NCBI GenBank assembly: GCA_016213665.1 | Contig: JACQZX010000093.1 | Coordinates: forward strand, 1 to 62,220 | DNA from: Actinomycetota bacterium | GTDB lineage: Bacteria; Actinomycetota; Acidimicrobiia; Acidimicrobiales; Ilumatobacteraceae | Length of the DNA: 62,220 nucleotides | Direction of reading: 5' to 3' | In this document: one piece after another, positions 46,306 through 55,134 of the stretch | How positions within the stretch are numbered: position 1 is the stretch's first letter | Layout of the letters: each line of letters begins with the position of its first letter | Program-made: the position numbers and the translations under genes | The notes under the pieces: generated by a model | Seen by the model: the letters and a program-made list of their open reading frames with translations, nothing else | Told to the model about the DNA's origin: nothing | Database searches by the model: none

Positions 46306-47514
46306 TTACTCGATACGCAGGCCGGATATGGCCCGGGCGATCACCAACTGCTGGATCTCGCTCGTTCCTTCGAAGATCGTGTGGATCTTGGCGTCGCGGT
46401 GCCAGCGTTCTACCGGATACTCGCGGGTGTAGCCGTAGCCGCCGAGGATCTGGATGGCATCTTCGGTTACGCGCACGGCAACTTCCGACGCTTTGTACTT
46501 GCTCATCGAGCCTTCGCCGTTCTTGAAGCCACCATTGCGGGCGAGCCATGCGGCGCGCCAGATCAACAGGCGGGCGGCGTCGATCTCGGTGGCCATGTTC
46601 GCCAGCTTGAACGCGATCGCCTGGTGCATGACGATCGGCTTGCCGAACGCCTTGCGCTCCTTCGCGTAGTCGAGCGAGAACTCATAGGCAGCACGCGCAA
46701 TGCCGAGCGCCTGCGCGCCGACCGCCGGACGTGTGGCCTCGAAGGTGGTCATCGCCGGTTGTTTCTCGCCGCTGTGGCCCATCTCGCGCGCGCGAGCCAA
46801 CTTGGCATCGAGCTTGGCCTTGCCACCAAGCAGGCAGCGACCGGGAACGCGGCAATCGTCGAGCACCACTTCGGCGGTGTGCGAGGCACGAATTCCGTGC
46901 TTCAGGTACTTCTGCCCTTGGCTGATCCCCTTGGTGCCCGGGGGCACGATGAAGCTCGCATGCCCGCGACCCTTCAGCTCGGGTTCAACCGCGGCAACGA
47001 CCACGTGCACATCGGCGATACCGCCGTTTGTTATCCAAGCCTTGGTGCCGTTGAGCACCCACTCGTCGTTGGCCTCGTCGTAGACGGCTCTGGTGCGCAG
47101 CGACGACACGTCGGAGCCGGCGTCGGGCTCGCTAACGCAGAACGCGCCCAACTGCACCTTCTTGGCGTCGCCGTAGCACTGCGGCACCCACTCCATCACC
47201 TGTTCGGGTGTGCCATTGCCGGAGATTCCGGCGGCGGCGAGTGCGGAGCCCATCAGGGCCATGCCGATACCGGCGTCACCCCAGAACAGTTCCTCGATGC
47301 ACACCGGCAACGTCAATCCGGAAGGGTCGGCCTGGGTGTTCATCAGGAACTCCCAGCCGTACAGGCCGATCTCGGCCGCCTCCTGCACTATCGGATACGG
47401 AAATTCCTCACGTTCGTCCCACTCGTGGGCAGCGGGTCGGATGACCGACTCGGAAAAGTCGTGCACCCACTTCTGCAGCTGCAACTGGTCTTCGTTGAGT
47501 GAAAAATCAGCCAT
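46306..47514 (-). CDS. acyl-CoA dehydrogenase
   Basis: FAD enzyme introducing a double bond into acyl-CoA. It has 402 residues in the usual three-domain form: GAFCVSEPDAGSDVSSLRTR and WITNGGIADVHVVVA (flavin/substrate region), then the C-terminal helical domain with QILGGYGYTREYPVER and TIFEGTSEIQQLVIAR (the catalytic Glu is expected in TIFEGT). Chain-length specificity cannot be told. It has a GAGGTG ribosome site and a candidate operator upstream. Confidence 0.94.
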   Translation of the reverse strand: MADFSLNEDQLQLQKWVHDFSESVIRPAAHEWDEREEFPYPIVQEAAEIGLYGWEFLMNTQADPSGLTLPVCIEELFWGDAGIGMALMGSALAAAGISGNGTPEQVMEWVPQCYGDAKKVQLGAFCVSEPDAGSDVSSLRTRAVYDEANDEWVLNGTKAWITNGGIADVHVVVAAVEPELKGRGHASFIVPPGTKGISQGQKYLKHGIRASHTAEVVLDDCRVPGRCLLGGKAKLDAKLARAREMGHSGEKQPAMTTFEATRPAVGAQALGIARAAYEFSLDYAKERKAFGKPIVMHQAIAFKLANMATEIDAARLLIWRAAWLARNGGFKNGEGSMSKYKASEVAVRVTEDAIQILGGYGYTREYPVERWHRDAKIHTIFEGTSEIQQLVIARAISGLRIE

Positions 47515-47544
47515 CGGATCACCTCGGTGTGAAGCGTAAGTGTA

Positions 47545-47562
47545 AGTTACTCACCGGTAACT
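47545..47562. promoter_or_regulatory. AGTTAC-N6-GTAACT inverted repeat, candidate operator
   Basis: Six-base arms flank TCACCG. The site lies just upstream of -10-like TACACT/TACGCT sequences before the acyl-CoA dehydrogenase gene, a position suited to repression by a TetR-type fatty-acid regulator. No regulator gene is visible nearby. Confidence 0.45.
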
Positions 47563-49704
47563 CTATCCGATTTGGATCGACAACAACGTGTTTGCGATCG
47601 CTTCGAACGTCAATTTCGTGCCCGGGGTGAGGGCGTGCACGCCGTCCCAGCGGTATCCGGTGCTGTCGGCGATGGTTGCGTCGGTGCAGTATTCGGCTGG
47701 TCCGGTGACGAACGTGGTGGTCGTCGGGTTGTCGGCGGCGACCTGGCGCATCATCTCGTTGAGGTGGGCCACCCGCGTGTCATCGCCGCGCTCGGGCAGG
47801 GCGGGAACTCCGGCACCGACGATGTCCTTGGGTCGCATACACGGGATCTCGAGCAGCGCAACCTTTGTGCCGACACCCGCGAGAGCGTCGATTCCCTTCT
47901 GCAAGCCGGTGGTGAATCGCTGATCGACGGTCGGTGTTCCGAACGGAATGCGCACACCGTCGATCATGACGTCGAACACATCCCACGCGCCGATTACCAC
48001 CAGCGCCACCTCGGCCTGATCTTCTTGTGCATCGCGCGCCCAGTCGGATTCCCAACCGGTGCACTCACCGAACGGGCGGGTGAAATTGTCGCGATCCGAC
48101 ACCGCCTTACCGTCGCTGTAAACGCTGCACCCTCCCCACGAACCGTCGGTGATCGTGAACGTGTTCTCGATTCCGGCGGGAAGGTTGATGGCAAGCGAAT
48201 GCGCCGTGGAGTCGCCGACGATCACCATTCGCCGCGGCAGCGTTGCCGTGGTAACCGTCGGCGCCAGGGTCGAATCGACAACCACACTGCCGGTCGGCAA
48301 TGTCGTCGCGGCAGCAACAGCCGTGGGGTCGAACGCGACCTGCTGGTCGCCGCGATCCTTGGCGGCATCGAACACCGCGTCGGATTTGGCGAAGAAGACC
48401 GACATGCTCGCCGCCACCGCGATCACACTTATCGATGCGCAGCCTGCAACCAGGTTGCGCTGCTGAGGCTGATGTTGCTTCCACCATCGGCCGAGCTCAC
48501 CCCGACGAATCGGTGACTCGATGAACAGATAGCAGAACTCGCTCACCGGCACGGCAATCGCGACTGCCACCAGGAAGTCGATGGTCGATCCCCTATACGC
48601 GCCGACGATGCGACTGATCGGCCATGTCCACAGGTAGAGCCCGTAGGAGCGCTTGCCGATCTCGACCACCGGTTGCCAGCCGAACAGCATCCGCGCGGAA
48701 GCGGCCATTGGATGCACGACGACCGCCACCAATGCCGCCGACGAGATCGTCACGGCGGGTAGCAGCCACACATAGGTCGCCTGGCTGTCGACACGGCCGA
48801 CGATGAACGCGCCGACGAGAACAGCAGTCGCCCCAAACGCGACCATGCTCAGTGTGCGACCAGCATTGGCATGAGCTTTTCCTTGTGCTCGCCACGGCCG
48901 CCACAGAAAGGCCATCGCCGCGCCGAGTAGCAGGCCACTCGATCGCGTGAACGTGGAGAGGTAGAGGAAGTTGGTCGTGCCCACCGGGCGCATTCCCCAC
49001 TCGGCGGTGTCGAGGGAGAAGAAGTAGGGCCACTTCGTCGGCCACTTCGCGAGGTAGGCGACGGCCGTCGCGACCATGAGACCGAAGGACACGAAAGCCA
49101 GCGCCGTTCCCCACCGGCGATCGCGACCGCCACCGGCCCCGGTTCGATAGCGGGAGAAGAGTGCGATGAACACCACCGGCCAGATGAGGTACCACTGCTC
49201 CTCCACCGCCAGGCTCCACAGATGACGGAACAACGTCGGCGTGCCCGAGAAGTAGGCGACCTTGCTGAATATCTGGCCCCAGTTGGCCAGGTAGAAGATG
49301 CCCCACGGGTAATCGCGCCGCACCTGCGAGTGTTGCTCGGCACTGCCCCAGAACACGGCCCAAACACCTATGACCACCAACATCGTGAACAGCGCCGGCA
49401 GCAACCGTCGCCAGCGCCGCAGCCAGAACCGCCACAGGCTCACCTTGCCACTGCCATCGCGTTCTTCGATGAGTAGTGAGGTGATGAGGAATCCGGACAC
49501 CACGAAGAACACCTCGACGCCGAAGAACCCGCCGTGCATCCAGTCGAAGCCTGCGTGGTAGAGGATGACAGCGATCACCGAGATCGCCCGCACCCCATCA
49601 AGGGTCGGCTGATAGCCCATCCTGGGCGGTTCGGCCGGGCGTCGTTCGAATCGAGACAGCCGCGTCAGTGCGGGATGATCTTGCACGTCGGCCACGGGGA
49701 TCAA
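47563..49704 (-). CDS. acyltransferase-3 with C-terminal SGNH domain (OafA-like)
   Basis: A 713-residue paralogue of the protein at 32355-34313. The acyltransferase-3 membrane domain (about 30-420) carries TLDGVRAISVIAVILYHAGF, GGFFGVEVFFVVSGFLIT and RHLWSLAVEEQWYLIWPV. A linker leads to an SGNH domain with a normal GDS block (MVIVGDSTAHS) and the Asp-x-x-His block RWDGVHAL. It probably O-acylates envelope polysaccharide. The start is uncertain: TTG 49704, GTG 49695 or ATG 49620. Confidence 0.9.
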   Translation of the reverse strand: MIPVADVQDHPALTRLSRFERRPAEPPRMGYQPTLDGVRAISVIAVILYHAGFDWMHGGFFGVEVFFVVSGFLITSLLIEERDGSGKVSLWRFWLRRWRRLLPALFTMLVVIGVWAVFWGSAEQHSQVRRDYPWGIFYLANWGQIFSKVAYFSGTPTLFRHLWSLAVEEQWYLIWPVVFIALFSRYRTGAGGGRDRRWGTALAFVSFGLMVATAVAYLAKWPTKWPYFFSLDTAEWGMRPVGTTNFLYLSTFTRSSGLLLGAAMAFLWRPWRAQGKAHANAGRTLSMVAFGATAVLVGAFIVGRVDSQATYVWLLPAVTISSAALVAVVVHPMAASARMLFGWQPVVEIGKRSYGLYLWTWPISRIVGAYRGSTIDFLVAVAIAVPVSEFCYLFIESPIRRGELGRWWKQHQPQQRNLVAGCASISVIAVAASMSVFFAKSDAVFDAAKDRGDQQVAFDPTAVAAATTLPTGSVVVDSTLAPTVTTATLPRRMVIVGDSTAHSLAINLPAGIENTFTITDGSWGGCSVYSDGKAVSDRDNFTRPFGECTGWESDWARDAQEDQAEVALVVIGAWDVFDVMIDGVRIPFGTPTVDQRFTTGLQKGIDALAGVGTKVALLEIPCMRPKDIVGAGVPALPERGDDTRVAHLNEMMRQVAADNPTTTTFVTGPAEYCTDATIADSTGYRWDGVHALTPGTKLTFEAIANTLLSIQIG

Positions 49705-49734
49705 GTCTCGCAGGTGATTACACCAACGGGACCG

Positions 49735-50949
49735 TCACCCGTGGCTCTTGCTGGGCGTCGATACCCGATGGCGATGCAAGCCCCAGACGAGCAGCAGGAC
49801 AACCGCGACGGCGCAAAGTCCGGCGGCGACGGCATAGGGGCTCCAGACCCCGACGTGGTCGAACATCCAACCCGCCGTCGGTGGACCCACAATGCGGCCA
49901 ACGGCATACGCCGACTGTTGGAAACCCATCGCCTCTCCCCGCCGCTCGGGTGGGGCGACCTCGCTCACCAGCGACGAGATCGAGGGTGAGGCCACCCCCT
50001 GACCGACCGACAACAGCACAACGGCGGCGATCAACAACGGCCACACCGTGGAAACGGAGGTTGCCGCTAGGCCGGCGACCAGCAACACAACCCCACCGAC
50101 ATAGAGCGCGTTGACCCCAAAGCGCTTCGCCAACCGACCGTAGAGTGCGCCTTGGATGACGACCAGCAGCAGTCCAATTCCGAGGAACACGAAGGCCGAG
50201 CCTCGCTCGCCGAAGCCGAACCGGTGACGTCCGAGCAGGGAGAACGTCGCCTCGAAGGCCGTGAACGCGACGGTGGTGATGAATCCGATCGTCGCCAGTT
50301 GCCGCAGGGCCGGTGTCGCGGCATGGCGGCCGCGACGCATCGGCTGCGACGGCGTCGCATCGGTCGCAGCGCTGCGCGTCTCTGGCAAGCGCACAATCGC
50401 AACGAGCGCATTGGCGAGCGCGAGAACACCCGCGACGTAAAACGGAACGTGCGGGCCGCCAAGTGTCGCCAGCCCGCCGATCGCCGGCCCGATGACGAAC
50501 CCGACACCGAAGGCTGCGCCGAGCAGACCCATCAGGCGCGGCCGTTCCTGCGGCGGGGCCAGGTCGCCGACCGCTGCCTGGGCAACCGACAGGCTGGCGC
50601 CCGACGCGCCGTCGATGATGCGCCCGGCGAACAGCACCCACAACACTCCGGCGGCGCCGGTGATGAAACTGCCGACGGCGGTGCCGAGCAGCGAGATCAC
50701 GATCACCGGCTTGCGACCGATGCGATCGGAGAGTCGCCCGAGAAGCGGCGCACACAGGAACTGCGCGGCCGAGAACGACGCGAACAACAAGCCGATGGTG
50801 AGGCCCGACGCACCGAAACGTTCGGCGTAGACAGCAAGGATCGGCACAACGATTCCGAACCCGATCAGATCGAGGGCGACGGTTGTCCAGATCGTCCAGA
50901 AGCCCTTGGGGATCGGCGGCTTACTCGAAGTGCGTTTGGACGTCGACAC
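49735..50949 (-). CDS. MFS transporter
   Basis: A 404-residue major facilitator with 12 predicted helices, drug-exporter-like. The motif-A loop is GRLSDRIGRKPVIVIS (about 73-88), and a proline-rich start precedes helix 1 (FWTIWTTVALDLIGFGIVVP). ASPSISSLVSEVAPPERRGE marks the second-half A-like loop. The substrate is unknown. The GTG start has no clear ribosome site. It is separated from cysS by a repeat/terminator. Confidence 0.9.
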   Translation of the reverse strand: MSTSKRTSSKPPIPKGFWTIWTTVALDLIGFGIVVPILAVYAERFGASGLTIGLLFASFSAAQFLCAPLLGRLSDRIGRKPVIVISLLGTAVGSFITGAAGVLWVLFAGRIIDGASGASLSVAQAAVGDLAPPQERPRLMGLLGAAFGVGFVIGPAIGGLATLGGPHVPFYVAGVLALANALVAIVRLPETRSAATDATPSQPMRRGRHAATPALRQLATIGFITTVAFTAFEATFSLLGRHRFGFGERGSAFVFLGIGLLLVVIQGALYGRLAKRFGVNALYVGGVVLLVAGLAATSVSTVWPLLIAAVVLLSVGQGVASPSISSLVSEVAPPERRGEAMGFQQSAYAVGRIVGPPTAGWMFDHVGVWSPYAVAAGLCAVAVVLLLVWGLHRHRVSTPSKSHG

Positions 50950-51003
50950 GGTGCACCGTTCTATCTCAGTTCAACCGGAAGTCCCGTTCCAATCGACTTG
51001 CAA

Positions 51004-51080
51004 CTGGGGCTGGGGATTTCCGGTTGGCGGAAATCCCCAGCCCCAGAAGCCGATTTGGGACGATCCAGCCCCAGAAGCCG
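51004..51080 (-). terminator. dispersed repeat copy C with perfect 19-bp hairpin, probable cysS terminator
   Basis: Starting directly after the cysS stop, the minus strand carries GCTTCTGGGGCTG twice with a 28-base period (51066-51078 and 51038-51050). The second copy runs into a perfect 19-base inverted repeat with a 5-base loop (51004-51046). It is the same element as those at 17253 and 44983, in terminator position. Confidence 0.85.
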
Positions 51081-52436
51081 CTAGCGACGGACGGTGGTTC
51101 CCGACTTCGTGGTCTCGACCAGCCAGCCGGCGGATTGCAACTCGGCGCGCAACGAATCGGCGAGAGCGAAATCCTTCGCCGCGCGGGCGGCATCGAGTGC
51201 GGCCACGCTCGCCGCCACTTCGGCGGGAACATCGTCGGCCGCGACGAGTACCAAGCCAAACGCCGTGCACATCTCACGCACTGCAGCAGCGAGGCCGGCG
51301 ACTTCGGGCTCACCCGAATCAAGTGCCGCGTTCGCCCGCCGAACGGTCTCGAAGAGAATCGCCGTCGCAGCCGGCGTATCCAGATCGTCGTCCATTCGTT
51401 CACGGAAGCGTTCCAGAACCGTTGGATCGGGATCAGCCGACGCAACTTCAGCCGTGCGCGACGCGAACGAATCGAGGCCTGCCGTCGCTTTCGTTGCTGC
51501 CTCGAGATTCTCGCGGCCGACACTCACCGGACCGCGGTAGTGCGCTTGTAACAGCAGCATGCGGTAGGAGCGCGGGTCGTATTGCTCCATCAGGTCGACA
51601 AGGTTGGAGACGTTGCCGAGACTCTTCGACATCTTCTCCCCCTCGGCGTCGACGACGAAGCCGTTGTGCATCCAATGGTTGGCAAAGCGCTTGCCGAGTG
51701 CAACGGCTTGCGCCCGCTCGTTCTCGTGGTGGGGGAACTTCAGATCCATCCCGCCGCAATGAAGATCGAAACCCTCGCCGAGCAGACCGAGGCTCATCAC
51801 GACGCACTCACTGTGCCACCCTGGCCGACCATCGCCCCACGGAGACGGCCACGACGGCTCGCCGGGCTTGGCGAGCTTCCACAGCACGAAGTCGGCAGGA
51901 TTGCGTTTGTTCTCGGCGCCGACCACGTCGCGATCGCCGCCACCCTCGAGCATGTCGGTGAGACGCTGGTTGGAAAGCAGACCGTAGTCCTCGACCGATG
52001 CAACGTTGAGATACACGCCGTCATTGGTGATGTAGCCACGGCCGATATCCACCAGTTGTGCGATCATTGCCACCATCTCGGCGACGTAGTCGGTGGCATG
52101 AGGAACGTCGGTCGGGCGCGCGACGCCGAGTCTGCCCATCGCCTCGAACCACACCGCTTCACATTTGTGGGTGATCTCCTGCCACGGCCGGTTCTCGGCG
52201 TTGGCGCGGTTGATGATGCTGTCGTCGATGTCGGTGATGTTGCTGACCAAACGCACCCGCAAACCTGTCCATTCCAGATAGCGACGCAGCACGTCGTACA
52301 CGAGGGTGGCGCGGCCATGGCCGAGGTGCGGTGGGCCGTAGACGGTGGGACCACACAGATAGACGCTCACCGCGCCCGGCTCGCGCAACGCGAGCTCACG
52401 TACCGTGCGGGTGGCGGTGTCGTAGAGGTGCAACAT
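51081..52436 (-). CDS. cysS: cysteinyl-tRNA synthetase
   Basis: Charges tRNA-Cys with cysteine. At 451 residues it is a normal length. The zinc-site Cys and HIGH-like region read YLCGPTVYGPPHLGHGRATL, and further zinc ligands lie in GWHSECVVMS with HHENE. KMSKSLGNV is the class I signature loop, followed by the helical anticodon-binding end. ATG 52436 is chosen over a longer frame. TAGGCT lies eight bases upstream. It diverges from valS. Confidence 0.96.
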   Translation of the reverse strand: MLHLYDTATRTVRELALREPGAVSVYLCGPTVYGPPHLGHGRATLVYDVLRRYLEWTGLRVRLVSNITDIDDSIINRANAENRPWQEITHKCEAVWFEAMGRLGVARPTDVPHATDYVAEMVAMIAQLVDIGRGYITNDGVYLNVASVEDYGLLSNQRLTDMLEGGGDRDVVGAENKRNPADFVLWKLAKPGEPSWPSPWGDGRPGWHSECVVMSLGLLGEGFDLHCGGMDLKFPHHENERAQAVALGKRFANHWMHNGFVVDAEGEKMSKSLGNVSNLVDLMEQYDPRSYRMLLLQAHYRGPVSVGRENLEAATKATAGLDSFASRTAEVASADPDPTVLERFRERMDDDLDTPAATAILFETVRRANAALDSGEPEVAGLAAAVREMCTAFGLVLVAADDVPAEVAASVAALDAARAAKDFALADSLRAELQSAGWLVETTKSGTTVRR

Positions 52437-52444
52437 CGGTGGCA

Positions 52445-52450
52445 AGCCTA
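52445..52450 (-). promoter_or_regulatory. -10 hexamer for leaderless cysS
   Basis: TAGGCT eight bases before the ATG at 52436. Confidence 0.45.
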
Positions 52451-52510
52451 CGGTTTGAGGGGTCGGCAGCCGGGAACGAAATAGGACCGCCGGATAGCCT
52501 GAGGGCCGCC

Positions 52511-55117
52511 ATGGCCAACCCGACTCCAACTGCAAACATCCCCGACAAGCCGACACTCGATGGACTTGAAGCGCGCTTCGTCGCGCAGTGGGAAGCCGAC
52601 GGCATCTATCGCTTCGATCGATCCGCACCGCGCGCGCAGGTGTACTCGATCGACACCCCGCCTCCGACAGTCAGCGGCAGCCTGCACATCGGCCACGTGT
52701 TCAGCTATACGCACACCGATCTGATGGCGCGCTATCAACGCATGCGCGGCAAGGCCGTGTTCTACCCGATCGGTTGGGACGACAACGGTCTCGCGACCGA
52801 ACGACGGGTACAGAACGTCACCGGCGTGCGCTGTGATCCCAGTCTGCCTTACGTGCCGAATTATCAGCCTCCGTTTCGCGGCGACGTCCCCAAGGATCAC
52901 CGCGCCGTTCCAGTTGGCCGTGGCAACTTCGTGGAACTCTGCCAACAGATCACCCATCTCGATGAGGTGTCGTTCGAGGAAGTGCTTCGCCGTCTCGGTC
53001 TCAGCGTCGATTGGAGCTTGCTGTACACCACCATCGGTGAACGCGCGCGGCGAATCAGCCAGCAGTCGTTCCTACGCAACCTCGCCGCCGGGCACGCCTA
53101 TCAACAAGACGCGCCGACGCTGTGGGACATCGACGAACAAACCGCCGTCGCACAAGCCGAAATGGAAGACCGCGAGATCAGTGGCAACTACCACCGAGTC
53201 GCGTTCCATCGTTCCGATGGGACCAACGACGTGCTCATCGATACGACCCGCCCCGAGTTGTTGCCATCGTGCGTCGCGATCGTTGCGCACCCCACCGACA
53301 AGCGATACCAGTCGCTGTTCGGTACCACCGTGACGACACCACTGTTCGGTGTCGAGGTGCCAGTCGTCGCCCACCACCTTGCCGAGCCCGACAAGGGCAC
53401 CGGCATCGCGATGATCTGCACGTTCGGCGATGTCACCGACGTCACCTGGTGGCGCGAGCTCGATCTGCCGTCGCGCGCGCTCCTCGGTTTCGATGGTCGC
53501 TTCGCCGTCGAAGTACCCAATTGGATCACCTCCGACAAGGGGACCGCGGCGTACGAGAAGATCGCCGGATTGAATCCCAAGCAGGCGCAACGGGCCGTCG
53601 CGGAGATGCTGGCAGCGTCGGGCGAATTGATCGGTGAGCCGCGCGAGATCAAGCACCCGGTGAAGTTCTACGAGCGCGGCCATCGACCGTTGGAGATTGT
53701 TGCCACCCGCCAGTGGTACATCCGCAACGGTGGCCGCAGCGAGACTCTGCGCGACGAACTCGTGGAACGCGGCGGTGAACTGGCCTGGCATCCGCCGTAT
53801 ATGCAGAGCCGTTACAGCGACTGGGTCGCCGGGTTGAAGGGCGATTGGTTGATCAGCCGCCAGCGTTACTTCGGGGTGCCGTTGCCCGTGTGGTATCGAC
53901 TCGACGCCGACGGCAATCCGAACTTCGACGAGGTGCTCGTGCCCAACGACGGCGAACTGCCAATCGATCCGGCAAGCGATGTACCTGCTGGTTTCACCGC
54001 CGCGCAGCGCGGCATTCCCGACGGTTTCATCGGCGAGGGCGACGTGATGGACACATGGGCAACCTCGTCGCTGACGCCACAGATCGCCGGTGATTGGGAG
54101 GGTGACAGCGATCTGTTCGAGCGCGTGTTCCCGATGGACCTGCGTCCACAGGGGCACGACATCATTCGAACATGGTTGTTCGCGACGATGGTGCGTAGTC
54201 ACCACGAGTTTGAAGGTGTCCCGTGGCGCAACGCGGCGATCAGCGGCTTCATTCTCGATCCCGATCGCAAGAAACTGGCGAAGTCGAAGGGCAACGCAAC
54301 GTCGACACCATTGCACCTGCTCGAGGAACACGGCACCGACGCCGTCCGCTACTGGGCAGCCAACGGTCGGTCGGGCGTCGACACGATCTTCGACGAAGGG
54401 CAGATGAAGGTCGGTCGCAAGTTGGCGACGAAACTGCTCAACGCCAGCAAGTTCGTGCTCGGTTTCGGTTCCCCAATCCCCACCACCACCCCCACCGATA
54501 CCGCCACCCACCCGTTGGATCGCGCGATGCTTGCCCGCCTCGATGGTGTAATCGTGGAAGCGACCAAGGCTTTCGACGGCTATGAGTACGCGTCGGCGCT
54601 GGAGCGAGTCGAGGCTTTCTTCTGGTGGTTCTGCGACGACTACGTAGAGCTGGTCAAGGGACGCGCGTATGGCGCCCACGGCGACGACGCGGCAGCGAGC
54701 GCTCTCGTGTCATTGCGCCGCGCGCTCGAGATACTGCACCGACTTTTCGCACCATTCGTGCCATTCGTAACGGACGAGGTGTGGAGTTGGTGGCAACCCG
54801 GCTCCGTGCACACTCAACCGTGGCCGGTCCCGGGCGGGGTCTGGGGCGACGACGCGCTGATCGAGCCTCTCGGCGAGGTTTTGGCTGCCGTGCGGAGGGC
54901 GAAGACCGAGGCCAAGGCCAGCCAAAAGACGGCTGTCACGCTGCTGACGGTTCATGCCCCCAAGGACGTGCACAGGTTGATCGCCGACGCCGAGGACGAC
55001 CTGCGCGACTCCGGTTCGGTGGTGGAATTGCGTTACGCAGAAGCAGCAGCGATCGCGTGTGACGTATTTCTTGCGGATATCCCCAAGGGGGCGCCGACCA
55101 CGGCGACGTTCGAGTAG
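52511..55117 (+). CDS. valS: valyl-tRNA synthetase
   Basis: Charges tRNA-Val, with an editing domain against threonine. It has 868 residues. The HIGH box is in SGSLHIGHVFSYTHTDLMAR, the editing domain is around LIDTTRPELLPSCVAIVAHP, the tryptophan-rich block around RQWYIRN, and the KMSKS loop reads KKLAKSKGNA. The C-terminus is short, lacking an extended coiled coil. ATG 52511 is chosen over a longer frame that reads into the cysS promoter; TAGCCT lies ten bases upstream. Confidence 0.95.
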   Translation: MANPTPTANIPDKPTLDGLEARFVAQWEADGIYRFDRSAPRAQVYSIDTPPPTVSGSLHIGHVFSYTHTDLMARYQRMRGKAVFYPIGWDDNGLATERRVQNVTGVRCDPSLPYVPNYQPPFRGDVPKDHRAVPVGRGNFVELCQQITHLDEVSFEEVLRRLGLSVDWSLLYTTIGERARRISQQSFLRNLAAGHAYQQDAPTLWDIDEQTAVAQAEMEDREISGNYHRVAFHRSDGTNDVLIDTTRPELLPSCVAIVAHPTDKRYQSLFGTTVTTPLFGVEVPVVAHHLAEPDKGTGIAMICTFGDVTDVTWWRELDLPSRALLGFDGRFAVEVPNWITSDKGTAAYEKIAGLNPKQAQRAVAEMLAASGELIGEPREIKHPVKFYERGHRPLEIVATRQWYIRNGGRSETLRDELVERGGELAWHPPYMQSRYSDWVAGLKGDWLISRQRYFGVPLPVWYRLDADGNPNFDEVLVPNDGELPIDPASDVPAGFTAAQRGIPDGFIGEGDVMDTWATSSLTPQIAGDWEGDSDLFERVFPMDLRPQGHDIIRTWLFATMVRSHHEFEGVPWRNAAISGFILDPDRKKLAKSKGNATSTPLHLLEEHGTDAVRYWAANGRSGVDTIFDEGQMKVGRKLATKLLNASKFVLGFGSPIPTTTPTDTATHPLDRAMLARLDGVIVEATKAFDGYEYASALERVEAFFWWFCDDYVELVKGRAYGAHGDDAAASALVSLRRALEILHRLFAPFVPFVTDEVWSWWQPGSVHTQPWPVPGGVWGDDALIEPLGEVLAAVRRAKTEAKASQKTAVTLLTVHAPKDVHRLIADAEDDLRDSGSVVELRYAEAAAIACDVFLADIPKGAPTTATFE

Positions 55118-55134
55118 TTAGCCTGATCTACCGA

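Noticed and set aside
53072-54679. A 535-codon minus-strand open frame opposite valS
   Set aside because: Antisense shadow caused by GC-rich third positions; no domain seen and valS is certain.
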